A DNA stretch of 64,000 bases from assembly GCA_034440635.1 (NCBI GenBank), contig JAOTON010000050.1, forward strand, positions 363,001-427,000, given 5' to 3'. The notes under the pieces are model-generated. The model worked only from the letters and a program-made list of their open reading frames with translations, was not told the origin of the DNA and made no database searches. The translations under genes were made by a program, and so were the position numbers. The DNA comes from Lepas anatifera (lineage: Eukaryota > Arthropoda > Thecostraca > Lepadidae). This document shows positions 22,280-34,113 of this stretch, piece by piece; within the stretch, counting starts at the first letter, position 1; every line of letters starts with the position of its first letter.

Positions 22280-23870
22280 AATTGTGTGTATTGACCTGAT
22301 TTTCAAACATGTGTCACATCACTAGAAGCATGGGGTGGATTTATATCTATTTGGAGGTGTCGGGTGCCTACAAACCTGACCTCAGGTTAGGTCATTTTTG
22401 TGTTCTGACCTAGGATAATCATATTATACATCATTCCATTTGCCGTAACGAGAGGAAGCGAATAGTGTCTAAGAAATTATTCTAACTGAACTCTGTCACA
22501 TGCTAGAACCCAGAAACTCGTTGCTAATATGCTACCTTCTTTGACCTATCATGACCTTAATTTTGACCTGAGTCACAAATGACTGATTTAGTTTCTTCAT
22601 GAATTTGTATGAGCTATACACCAGCGTTTGAGTACTTCGCTATCCCGTATAGAAGCCGAGTTAGTGGTGGGCAGGAGTATTTGAACACCCCCCAAGATGG
22701 CGAAGCTGGCTCGGAGGCCCACTGGGCGAGTGTTAAGCAGATTTCAGACTTGGGACAATAGCTTGCAGGAAGTAATGATAAAGCTTTTATCGTGATACCA
22801 TTACGTTTGAATTTACATTGCGAGTTAATATTGCTAAGTTGGAAAGTGACCTTAACTTGACCTTGGGTCAGGTAGTTTCTATGTTTTGACCTAGTTTAGT
22901 CATATTATACCTCATTCGACTCGCCGTAACGAGAGAAAGTGAATGGTATCTAGGAAATGATTCTTCTTCTTTTGTCAGACGCCAGAGCCCGGAGGAAACT
23001 CTTCCCTAACATGTCACCTTCTTTTACGCGTCATGACCCTAATATTGACCTAAGCCCAAAAGTGACAGATGTAGTTTGTTCATGAATTTGTCTGAGCTAT
23101 CCAACAGCATTTGCGTCTTTCGCCATCCCGCTTAGGCGTCGAGTTGGAGGTGGGTGTTGGAAGACCCCCACGAAGGCGAAGGTGGCTGGGAGACCCCCGG
23201 GGCGAGTGCTGAGTCATTTTTGCTCTTCCAGCACAATTTTTCTACATAAGTAAGGTGGTGGTGCCGTCAAAATATATCATAGGCGCTCTGGTTTAAAGCG
23301 ACCATACGGAACATTTTGATGTTAAAAACAAATTTACTGAGGTATTTTAATGTTGGCAGTCACCGCCTTCACTGCTGACAATTTTCTTTTCTCGCCAAAA
23401 TTGTTGGGTTCCAGCGGAACCCTTTTGGCGCCATCGCAGGGGCCTCGTCGTGTTATGACCTTTATATTGACCTGAGCCCAAAAGTGACAGATGCAGTTTC
23501 TTCATGAATTTGTATGAACTATCCAACGGGATTCGGGTGGGTACACAAATTTCTTTTCATGGTGCAGTCAAGATATTTCCTTGGCGCTCTGGTTTAAAGC
23601 AACTTTATGGGACTTTCTGATGTTAAAAATGAGTTTGCTGGTGTATTTTTATGTTGGCAGCGCCGCCTCTACCCCTGAAAGTTTTCTTTCCTCGCCAAAA
23701 TTGTTGGGTTCCAGCGGAGCCCTTTTGGCGCCAACGCAGGGGCTTCCTCCGTTGCTGCCCCAGAGAAAGTTCTGACTGCCTCCTTGGGATGGACCCGCCT
23801 TTTTTAGATTTAAGCGGCGTTTGGATGTGCTTTTTGAGGATGAGGACACCCATCTAGTTATTTGATGATT
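22280..23870. repeat. GGTCA-rich block of II-I spacer, copy 1
   Basis: Diverged units of about 450-480 bp rich in GGTCA/TGACC recur here. Each carries ACTTGGGACAATAGCTT, GATACCATTACGTTTG, CGCCGTAACGAGAG and TTCTTTGACCT-type blocks and most end in GAGTGTTAAGC or similar. They are followed by two copies of a 150-bp segment (23265-23420, 23575-23740) containing CCAAAATTGTTGGGTTCCAGCGGA. Equivalent blocks lie at about 36165-37780, 42715-44320 and 50930-52525. No gene; open frames of 60-90 codons repeat with the block and are not supported. Confidence 0.8.
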
Positions 23871-24264
23871 TTTGGCTATTATTTTTCTACAAAGCCTTTA
23901 AATTTTCAATAACTGGTATTCCACTATGAAAAGGTGCCAAAGGCACAGCGTTTTTATAGGTTTCTATGAATTATAGAAATAATGAAAGAGATGTTTAGCG
24001 AGACACCCACTGCATAAGCTATACGATACTGCTATATCGTACCGATACCAACACGACAATATTAGGATTAGCAACTGCTTAGGTGATGCGATACGGCCAA
24101 CTGTCACCTTGTTGGTTAGCAGTGTCGCATCTATAGTGCTTGTATGGAGGGAAGGGGGAGGGAAAGCAGGTGCAGAATCCTGAAATACATAGCGGTTTTT
24201 TTAAACCAAATCTGACGATATCGATGGCCAAAGGGATGCTTCTCCTTTGATCCACCAGTGCTTG

Positions 24265-27200
24265 TGTGACGTAGGGTTCGGTGGAAGAGCCGATGGAAGT
24301 ATTTTTTAACAAATTTTCATTGTAATATAACATATGTTTGAAGATAATAAAGTTCCGAAAGAACACCTCCCCCATTGTCGCAAATATTTCGGGAGATGGG
24401 TAGCATGGACAGGCACTGGATTGCACACACAGAGAACCAACAAACATTGCAATGGGCATGACAGCACACGAAATAACGAGCCGGACATGCATAAAAATGG
24501 GTAACTTAAGTGCCAAAAATATAAATCCGAGTGGTGGCCAAAATGGGTTGTTGCTAACCTATATTCTATTTTTCCGTGATGTATTGTAAATATGTTCATT
24601 GTTGATGTCGTTTCCAGTTTGATTCATTTGATTCAATTAGTTTCAAAGTATCATAATTTTTAATGTTAGAATCTGTGGTGCTCCCTCCCAACTAATCCAC
24701 ATAGGAGTGGTACCTCTGACCGTCTACATCTCCCTTTTTATTATTGCGGCTCTCTACATTTCCCCCTTTCTTGTTACTGGATACCTTGCAACTAACCTCC
24801 ATTTATATTCGGCGTTAAGTTCGTATCAATACCTCAAAGTGCAGTTCCAATCAATATCTCTACTGAAACCCTCGAAGTCCAGTTCTATCAATGAATTCAC
24901 AAAAACCCTCTAAACTCAAGTGTTCTGTTGAAGCTGGCAATAAAAATATCTAAGTCTCCTCCTATCGATCCTCAATACATGCCCATTATCGCAATGAACA
25001 CATGTATGCCCGGTATACTTGCTCGTCTTTGACTATCATTTCTACCCTATCGTGCGTGGCATAAACTTAATAAATAAAAATAATAAAAGTCCGAAAAACA
25101 TTGAGCCAACAGCGATGGTGATGGCTGGGCCAGTCATTCCCCAGATCGGCACCATGGTGTACCGACCGCTCCCAATTTTCAGGCGTTAACATACAGTGCG
25201 GGGGCGTCCCAGGCCGCATCTGCTTCCAAGGGATTCGTCAGGCTAATCCTGGCAGCCGACAGGGTCGCCACCCTGACGGAACTGGGTAGCCGCGCCGCTA
25301 CCCAATTGTCTCCCCTACATGATTCTGAGAGGAAATCGGGCTAATCCCGATACTATCAGGGCCTGTCCTGATAGGGTTGGCTAGGTCTACATCCAGCCAA
25401 CCTCCTCTATAGCTCTCTCGTTCCTTTGGACTTCTGCTTCGACATAATACTTCTACCTGGGTATTAGCGCCAACATATAGTTCATTCTAAGATGAACTAT
25501 ATGCCCCCTTTCTGACGCTAACCCCTTCCCTAGGGGGTCGTCACCGCTCCTAGGTCTTCGGACCGAGATCGTCATCCCCCGGTGTCATCCTCTTCTTCAT
25601 CGTCTTCATCATCTTCTTCAAAATCTGCCCGTGGCAACAACAATAGAATTTGCGCCCATGGTAAATCCCGGGGGAGTTGTACACACCCGTTACGTCCCGC
25701 GAGCCAAAATGGAAGTGTGGTGTAATATCGTCATTCTTCATCACCTACTTATCATTCATCATCACCATCATCGTATCGTCATCATCAATAACTCCCTCCG
25801 GTTGAGCTGAATCCCTGGGAAGGGGGCATCTTCTCTTATCTTCTGCTCTGTATCTTGCGCCCTCCCTAACGCACCAGGGATTGACATGCCAAGGATGTCG
25901 TCACCTATCCCCCATTTCATTCCCCGTCCCAAGCTAGATGGAAGGGTCATCTACACTTGAGGGCCCAGATTTTTGAACGGGACCAATCTTTGAACAACTC
26001 GCCGGAACTCGATAATGCGGAGCCCTGGATACTCTGCAAAAAAAAACAACAACAAATCGGCACTGCGGTTCTTGGGAAGTAAAATGATAACTCATACGTC
26101 TTCACCTCCAATCTAGGTGTCTATCGGACCTTAAACTAGGAATCGCTTATACCCCTTACAACCGAGGATGATGTATGAATAATGACCCATTCACTCGCGC
26201 ATCCTTACTAGCCCCCTTTAAAAAGATTGGATCCCCTATTCTACACAAATTTCCTCCACCCTCCGATATATGACGTCTAAGTTACCATCTCTAGAGAAGT
26301 CCCAGGTAACAATCCCTAGAATACGTTAAGTGTTCCGTTACTGTAGGGAAGGGAACCATTAATTTACGGCAATACTATAATTAGTTATCGAGTTCTTCAT
26401 GGGCCGCCAAGATTGGTCCACAACTTCTGCCCCAATTTCAATCTCCTAATCTTATCAGTTGCCCAGCGGGCTCGCTCATCTCCATCTCACGAGCACATCT
26501 TCTGCTTAACTTTACTCTTAATCAATACTCTCATAATAGTCGTCACTTCTATATACGGGCAAGTATACCGGCTCCTTAATATTTTTAACTTCCCTAACGT
26601 CAGCTCCATTTAATCTTATAGCTGTCATCCATTGTAAGATTTCCAGTTCCCAGTTTCTATACTGAAGTTCTTTGCTCTCTTCTTCTTAAAAAAGTATACC
26701 TGCAGCCTAATAATTTTAACTTTCTTAATATCAACTCTATTTAATATAATGGCTATTACCCATTGTAAGATTCCAGTTCCCAGTCATCTATACTGATGTT
26801 ATTTGCTGTTAATAAAAAAACAATCGACATTAGCGGGAGCAACCCAATCCATTGATAGGTTACTCGCTCTTTCACATACCCTTACTGGTATTGTATACTC
26901 CTAACATTATTATTTACTTTAGCTCATTGTTTATTTTACATTTAGCTCAATGGGGCGATGGTCCGAAGCCTCGATGTAATCTTTGTGGGTTAAAAAAACA
27001 CTTAACAGTAGATGCCATACCAACCTCCGCCGCGGTAATTAATCATAAATATAGAGGGACTTACGAATCATCAGGTATATATCAAAGACTCGAGCTGTGT
27101 AGGAAGTAAATTAATATTCCCAACCTTCATTCACCTCAAATTCTATCATCAATATACTTCAATTTCCCTTTTCCCTATAATATTGTAAAAATATAATAAA

Positions 27201-30200
27201 CAAATATAAACGCAAATGAGCTTCAAATAAACAAATGAAGGCTTCTAAAAAAATACAATAATTTATTCCGATGTGATCATCACTGTGCATGCCTCTGTAC
27301 ACCCTGAACTTTCGTGCAAGGATACGAAGCAGCAGATATAGACCGGAAATAAAAAGAATAGAATAGAATATAGAATAGAATGAAATATCAGAAAAACAAA
27401 CTTCAATATCATTTACAATTCTCAATCATTTACAATAATCAATCAATTGCATCATCAACATTCATTCACCATTTAGTATGTACGAAAACGCCTGAAGTTC
27501 AAGTATTAATTTACGTTAATGATGAAAAGTAAAATTAAAGGAGTGAGAAAAAGCATATTTCACTATCAGTTACTCCATTACTGTGTATGCAAAATATCAG
27601 CGGAGATCTAAAATTTTATACAATATCATTTACAATCATCAATAATTTACAATAATCAAGCAATCGCATCATCAATGTTCATTTACCATTTAGTATGTAC
27701 GAAAACGCCTGAAGTTCAAGTATCAATTTACGTTAATAATGAAAAGTAAAATTAAAGGAGTGAGAATAAACATTTTCACTATCAGTTACTCCATTACTGT
27801 GTATGCAAAATATCAGCGGAGATCTAAAATTTTATATGACATGACCCATCATATTACATGAGAACATGTTATCCATTTTCGGTTATTAACCAAAGGGAAA
27901 AAAAAAGGGAAAAATTTTAACCAAAGATACAGAGCTGTAAAAGGGGCTGATAAATGCTATTGCAAAACATGTATAGTTGTGTGCACCTGTTAACATCCAA
28001 AATTGTCGTGTATTAAAATTAAGTAAAGGTCAGCTAAAGGATCTTATATAAAGAATAGCTAAACTTACTCATTTAGTGTGGATAAGCATATCTATCTTTC
28101 CGCTAATCTTTGTCATTATTCTTCAATATCTTACTAGGCACGGAAGTACCTGACAAAAATGTTCATTATTTTAAAATGAAGAAAATGTGAAAACAGGCAA
28201 AGAAGCTGGAAAATATTTTTTCCGCGTCACAATTGCTGCTGGAAAGGCCACTATCGATCTGTTTTTCTATACATGTGTTCGATTCTCTCAAAAAATATTA
28301 CGCATTGGTAAACATCATAATATGTGGTGCAGTGTAATTTCCTCAAACCTCTTTATGATCCAACTTATGCAGAGCCGCCCTGTAATACATCTGTACATCG
28401 AACATGCTACAGCTCATGGTCACCGCTGCCACGGCCTGCCGTCGCAGCCGCTGCCGTCGACGCTGCGTCGGCAAATTCTCTCCGGCTCACCGGCGGACGC
28501 TGTGACGTCACAGGGCACCGAGACACTGTCGCGTCTGTATGACCAAATAAAGCTATGTAGAAGGGGTTACGGGTGATGGTACATCTACGATGCATCCTGA
28601 AGGGATATGTTGCAAAGAATTAACCAAAGGTATTATCATAAGTTTTCGACACGATATTAGAGACTCTCCTATTAATATCGAAACGACCATCGCCTCCGTT
28701 TCACTTTCATTTACGTATGTTAATCTTCTCAATTTCTATTGAATGATACCCAAGATGATTTACATTACTTTACCTTTCACATACATTGAACGTTACATTT
28801 TTTAATCTTTCTCACATATAAATACATTCAGTTTACTTAATACTCATTTTGACTTATGAAGTTCCGATAATAAGGGGGGTATGTAACATTTAAATACAAT
28901 TGGAGACATATTTTTCTCATCAATGGCATCATACTTTAATTATATCAATATTCGAGCTAATAATTTCAACGTACTATTCTCATTCCTAAAACATCGACGG
29001 CGATCACGATATTCAGCCTGCCTATGCGCGGTCCCATTTCACCGGAATCTTGCCAACGAAATAACACACATGAAAAAAATCTTGTTGGACTTGCCGGTCT
29101 TCCTATGCGTGTGGAAGTGGGCTCGTGCACCCTGCGTTTCCAGGTTTCTGTTACTTGGCAGTGCCCTGGGCAAAAATTGTTGGAGGGTGATCTCAAAATA
29201 TTTACCAAGAAGCTTAAACATCCAAATTGGCAACACTAATGTTACAACAATTAGCAAAAAAATAACAGCTCTAGTTTATTAATGCAACATAAATGGTTTA
29301 CTTTATCATCTACTCATTATTATTCTGCATTGTTTTCAACGTAATTAAAGTAATTATCAAGTCTAACGAAATGCAAAGAACGACAGGCAGAAATTTACTG
29401 GGTAAATGCTCCTCACTATTTCAAAATTTAACACACTATCGCAGAATTTAACAAGTTACTGTCATCATTTTGGAAGGGAGGTTTGTGTCATTGGCGTGTG
29501 GGATTGTGCGATAAATGTTTCCCCTCCTTGGGGCCCCTTCTACGTCGTTTTTAAACCTTAATCCTGCAGCTAAATTACCGTTACTAATTGCAATGCATGC
29601 ACATTATATTAATATTACCTTTCTCAATTAATTTATAATTAATCCTCAATATTTTACCTGTTCCTTGAGGAACAATAATTAGCCTCTTATTTATTTGATT
29701 TCTTATGCAAAGCCAATACTCAGAGAATCTTCTAGAATATGCGCTGTCAATTTATACGGAACCGATTGCATATAGACTCATCAACGGATACTAACATAAA
29801 CCACAAGGGTCGCGCCTGTAGGGTGTGTTGCATTACCCCCCTTGCCCCAAAATTATATACTACTTACCACCAGCCGCTGCAGCAGTCAGCCACACGCCAT
29901 CGCCTCTCTCGTAGCCGGCTCGCGTTTCCTCAGAACGGTGATTTCCCCCTTTTAGTGCACTTTACGCGTTTCGCATTCAGTTCGATACGTGTAGCGATTC
30001 CGAGGAATAATAAGACGAATTTAAATGCTGTTACGTTCATTGCTGTTGCTAGTTTATTATAAAGGTTTATTAAATATTAGTCCGTTTACGCATCTTACGC
30101 TATAAATCTTGCACGCACTCGCACTTTAATCATCCAATCAATATCTACGCTCAAGGCGGCAAGAACTCGAAATTACTCGATTATTTTTGATTACCCTAAC

Positions 30201-31462
30201 CGTTTCATAGCACAAGTTATTAAGCTTATTAACATTATAACCGATATTCTTTCATCGGTTCTCAGTCCTCATTTTTACCCTCACCCTTGTAAAAGCTTCG
30301 ATAGCAAAGCGGAAATTTATTTTTCTTTTGGACAGAGTGTTAGGCATTCAAAGAAACAAAACCAAAGCGATCAGTTGCATAGTGACCTTGATAACATAAA
30401 AATATAAATTACAATCTACGTTACGACCATGATTAGCAATTAGCATGTTAGTTTATGATAGGTTGGACTCTTCGTTCTCATATCTCACTGTATCGAAAAA
30501 AATATACCACAAATTTGGTTGGACCACTCGCAATAAAACGTTCGTCGCTCTTGCGCCAGCTACATTTTTCAACATGTTTCGGAAATCCGCAGTCACCCAA
30601 CATCACATCGTCCCCGATCAGACACACCTATTCCCCCGTTACTTTCCCCATTTGACATCCTATGTAATATCTGCAATAGCCTAGTACCGAAATTAAATGT
30701 TCGAGGTCTAGTTTCACTCCACGACATACGCCAATTTCAATCACATAGTTCCACCGAAATCAATATTTCGTCTAAAGTCTGGTCGAAAATTTGGAGGGGA
30801 ACTACTAATTTTGAACGGCTCGTTATTCCGGGTACTCACATTCCGTTGCTTTGTTGTTCCCCTGCCCCCAGCGCTTGCCTCTGCCGCCGGCGCCCGCGGC
30901 GACACCCGCTCAGGACCCGAGCCGTTTGCAGAGTGCCAGGCCTCCCAGACGGTGAAGGATGCATCCCCCTCCCTCCCTCAAAGGGGGAAGGGTGCGGGCC
31001 CGTCGACTTATTGCACCGGAAATCGGCCCGATGGTCATACCTCCCCAGAGGGGATATGGGTAAGAAACCGTTTTTTACTCTTAAATCCCCCAAAAAGGTG
31101 AAATCCACTACTCATTTAATGATTTTTCAATTCGACATAATTTTCCCCCATTTATCAATTTCGACCCGCCATTGCGTTCTCAAATGGTAGCCCCGGTCCA
31201 CCTCGTGACACACGACGCCACAATGCCTGCTGAGCACTGACTGCTGATAGAAGCGGGTCAGGTACCACGGATGCTGGGGCCTGGTCCGGGAGGCCTAGAA
31301 AGAGGGGTGGGGCGCTCCCTGCAATTTTCGACCAGACTTAAGCCTATGTTAAAGCATGTGACATAGCTAAAAAAAACTAAAATTTGACGGTACCCAGCTA
31401 ACCTATAACATTCCATACTTGGTGCCTACTGCACGCACACCCCAAAAATGTGTCACATCACA
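24265..31462. mobile_element. 7.2-kb insertion in first complete II-I spacer, type unknown
   Basis: The three sibling spacers read CCAGTGCTTGCAA(A/C)GAC without interruption (38334, 44815, 52914). Here the sequence breaks after CTTG (24264) and resumes with CTTGCAAAGAC at 31463, giving a 4-bp duplication CTTG. The inserted piece starts TGTGACGT and ends ACATCACA, an 8-bp imperfect inverted repeat with TG...CA ends. The ends would fit an LTR-type or integrase-mobilised element, but I see no long terminal direct repeats, reverse transcriptase or integrase. The interior is AT-rich with a GC-rich 5' section (25150-25560), a tandem duplication (27404-27836) and GC-rich islands at 28420-28520 and 30850-31010 that could be captured gene fragments. 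No complete gene is supported. Confidence 0.65.
27404..27836. repeat. 217-bp tandem duplication
   Basis: Copies at 27404-27620 and 27621-27836 are about 90% or more alike by eye. Both contain CATTTAGTATGTACGAAAAC, AGTAAAATTAAAGGAGTGAG and ATATCAGCGGAGATCTAAAA. It lies inside the 7.2-kb insertion and has no coding content. Confidence 0.9.
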
Positions 31463-31714
31463 CTTGCAAAGACTTCCTGGACGCTGGAGCAGACCACGCC
31501 CCTTTCAGGGAGACTTCCTGTTACCCAAGCCTGGGACTCGTGAAATAGATGCTTAGAACCAACCAGCCATCTGTCGTTATAAAAATATTCAAGTGGACAC
31601 CAAATTAAACCAGAATTAAACAAAACAATTAAATATATGTATTCAACATACCCAAACAGTGGGAACTATTGACCCAAACGGCCACAGTGGCTGATTCCCA
31701 GTAGTCGCTAATAT

Positions 31715-32335
31715 TTAGTAATAACGCTGCGCAGTGCGGTGGCCGTAGGCAGGCTCCAGCTCAGGCTCCTTGTACTCAGGCTCCGGCTCCTTGTACTCAG
31801 GCTCCGGCTCCTTGTACTCAGGCTCAGGCTCCTTGTATTCGGGCTCAGGGGCCTTGTACTCGGGCTCAGGGGCCTTGTAGGCGGGCCGATAAGCGCGGTA
31901 CACCGGAGCCGGGTGGTAGACGGGCCGAGGAGCCTTGTAGGCGGGACGAGGAGCCTTGTAGGTGGGCCGGGGACCCTTGTAGACGGGCTCCTCGGGGTAC
32001 TGGGCATCACCCTCGTACGTGACCTCGGCGTTGTAGCCGTTGTAGGCGTCGACGTTGTACTTGACGGTCTGCACGCGGCCATCGGGCAGATGGACCGTAT
32101 AATAGCCGTTGGTCTGCTTGCCGTCGCTGTTCTCGTTGGCTGCGAAGTTGGAACCAGTCTCGTAGTCGCTGACCGAGTAGTCGAACGCGTACGGCTCCGG
32201 TGAACGCTCAGGCTCCTTGTAGGCGACTGGTGCCCTGTAGGCGGGGGCGTGGTAGGTGACCGGAGCCTCGTAGGCGGATGGCCGGTCCTCAGCGGCCGCC
32301 AAGGCCAGAAGGGCTGCAACAATAAACAGTTTCAT
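31715..32335 (-). CDS. class I RR cuticle protein, copy 2 (206 aa)
   Basis: Same plan as the class I copy at 14968: signal peptide 1-15, N-arm with TYHAPAYRAPVAYKEPE, RR domain 47-110, and a Tyr/Pro repeat tail. It has ETGSNF in the RR domain and EGDAQYPEEPVYK at its end. A 61-bp tract (31985-32045) is identical to the class II gene at 21470-21530. The tail is shorter than in copy 1, with fewer KAPEPAY units and a run of four EYKEPEP units, and it ends PAYGHRTAQRYY. It is intronless. The 3' flank abuts the right end of the 7.2-kb insertion about 250 bp away, with no visible damage to the gene. Confidence 0.93.
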   Translation of the reverse strand: MKLFIVAALLALAAAEDRPSAYEAPVTYHAPAYRAPVAYKEPERSPEPYAFDYSVSDYETGSNFAANENSDGKQTNGYYTVHLPDGRVQTVKYNVDAYNGYNAEVTYEGDAQYPEEPVYKGPRPTYKAPRPAYKAPRPVYHPAPVYRAYRPAYKAPEPEYKAPEPEYKEPEPEYKEPEPEYKEPEPEYKEPELEPAYGHRTAQRYY

Positions 32336-32377
32336 TGTGGGTGAGTTGCGGCTGAACTGGAGGGTGTTGAGCCGAGG

Positions 32378-32479
32378 GACTGGTGCCAGGGGTTAGATTG
32401 TTCTCCGCTTTATACTGGTCGGGCTCATAGCTTTGGAAGCTTTGCTGGGTGGGGCACTCGGGAGATTTCGTCACGTAAC
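32378..32479 (-). promoter_or_regulatory. core promoter of class I copy 2
   Basis: Minus strand: TATAAAG at 32408-32414, CCAGTC at 32378-32383, GTTACGTGAC at 32470-32479. Confidence 0.74.
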
Positions 32480-33158
32480 GGACCGATAAAGGTTTCATGA
32501 GGCTAATCGCCTTTCAAAGTATAATAGAATTGAGGCCAGAAGAGTTTATTTATTTGGGAAATTATTAAGTTGAAATAGTTATAACTCAGAATTGAGAAGA
32601 GAAACGGCTTGGTTTCAAATTATATTGTTAGAAACAGGCGAAAAGGCACACAATATTTTGAACACAGTTCTTTGTCGAGCTGGAAAGGAATATGAAAGTA
32701 TCGGGCAATATTTTCGAATTAGAATTCGGCATTTTATACGGTTGTACACTCACGCAAAGAGCACGGATCCCAATATTCACATACACGACACGAAATGCAG
32801 GTACACACCATAATATATCACACTGTATAGTATATACAGCGGCACCGAAATCGGATATGATATGGAATGGGCTCAAATAACGAGTATGACACCGGTGTAT
32901 TTCGCGCCCAAACGTTGACTGTTAACTTGGGGTTTTTGGTTGCACATTTCTAATGATTGCTTGAATACAGATTCAGCATCATGATTGCAGCTAATCTCTT
33001 CACTGATGATGTATACCTGCACTTGCAATAATACTGCATTTTATGCAGTATCTATATTTTGAAAGAAGTGTCCGTGATTTGCAGGTCTGTCTGATGTTGT
33101 CTAATGTGGTTGCCTAAGTGTTTACCTTTTCTTGTCTTCTTACGTTGTCTACGGGTTT

Positions 33159-33508
33159 TTTTATAAATTTTGTTCAAGTTGTTCCTAGTAAGGCTGCTGG
33201 AGTCGGAGTCTCACTAAAGTCATCAAGGGACTTGTCACGGAGACCCCGACTCCACCACTGAACGAGCAACCCCTCAATGGAGGGTTAATTTAGAGCCAAA
33301 GTTTAACGTCCCACAAGCACAGGGACGGCCGCCCCGCTCAGGTCACCCCTCACCAGTCAGTTGCCAGCCGACCTGTACGTCGGGTAAACTATTGGCGCCG
33401 GAGCGTCTCAGGGGAACCGATCCCAAGCCTGGACATGCACTGCCACTGCATGCTTTGAGCACGGGCCGAGCCCAACGCTCTACCAACTGAGCTATCGGGG
33501 GCTCATCC
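33159..33508 (-). mobile_element. tRNA-derived SINE, about 350 bp
   Basis: On the minus strand it begins with a tRNA-like 5' half, GAGCCCCCGATAGCTCAGTT followed by GGTAGAGCGTTGGGCTC, containing a good pol III A box (TAGCTCAGTTGG). A degenerate B-box-like GGATCGGTTCC follows, then an internal body with GTGGGACGTTAAAC, and an A-rich 3' end (ATTTATAAAAAAA). Sibling spacers at 40918 and 54590 read ACGGGTTTCATGAAACGG without it, and GTTT flanks both sides here (33155-33158, 33509-33512). A second, older copy lies at 59380-59690. The tRNA half does not extend to a full cloverleaf, so this is not a functional tRNA gene. Confidence 0.85.
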
Positions 33509-33632
33509 GTTTCATGAAACGGATCCTGATTTGTCAGGCTGCTTCTCCTACATGTATTTGTGAACAGAGCGTACAGGTAATTTTGTACAGTGTATTTTTA
33601 CGGAGCATCTAGCTTGCGATCCTGAGCTGCAT

Positions 33633-33853
33633 GTGCGACCTGTTTTCCTGTATTCTCGCGGACGGGGTGGTGGTTCCAGAGACGATCTAATGAGAGTGTT
33701 GACTAATGTCCGAACACTCTTCCTTGCTATTGATATGCTAAAGTCAGATGATCCCCATGGCTATTCCGTCGGTTGCTTTGAATACATCGGACCCAAATCT
33801 AACAGATATTATTGGGACAATGTTCCAGAAGGGACTTTTATAATGAACAGTGA
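33633..33853 (+). pseudogene. possible exon fragment carried in beta spacer
   Basis: An open stretch encodes RDDLMRVLTNVRTLFLAID, then MLKSDDPHGYSVGCFEYIG and NRYYWDNVPEGTFIMNSE. It ends at GAG|GTAAGG, a plausible splice donor. The wording is protein-like, but I cannot name the family. The homologous segment at 54720-54930 is interrupted (TGA in ACATCTGACCC and an indel near 54795), and the third beta unit has lost the whole segment. It therefore appears to be a duplicated, non-maintained gene fragment. Confidence 0.35.
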
Positions 33854-33990
33854 GGTAAGGCTTAGTCAAGTTTGTTTTCATCAGTTTCGATAATTTTTAT
33901 CGATGACGCGATGGCCTCTGCTGGTGCAATATCAACATATAGGTTTATATTATGTGCATGCACTTGTATGCAGATGCCAAAGGTTATTAC

Positions 33991-34017
33991 TTATATATGT
34001 GTATATATATTATATAT

Positions 34018-34110
<93 letters not shown>
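33991..34110. repeat. (TA)n microsatellite
   Basis: About 120 bp of nearly pure TA dinucleotide. In the homologous spacer near 55080 the run is replaced by a patch copied from another spacer. Confidence 0.97.

Positions 34111-34113
<3 letters not shown>

Noticed and set aside
23581..23857. Repeated small open frames (60-95 codons) in every II-I spacer, both strands
   Set aside because: They follow the spacer duplication, occur in overlapping frames on both strands, and differ by frame-breaking indels between copies.
26941..27109. Zinc-knuckle-like frame (RCNLCGLKKH)
   Set aside because: One C-x2-C with a nearby His in a short frame is not enough to support a domain.
24265..31462. LTR retrotransposon interpretation of the 7.2-kb insertion
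   Set aside because: TG...CA ends and a 4-bp duplication would fit, but the sequence just inside the two ends is not repeated and no gag, pol or primer-binding site is visible.
33440..33506. A tRNA gene on the minus strand
   Set aside because: Only the 5' half with A box is tRNA-like; the anticodon and T arms are not intact, and the match continues into a shared SINE body.
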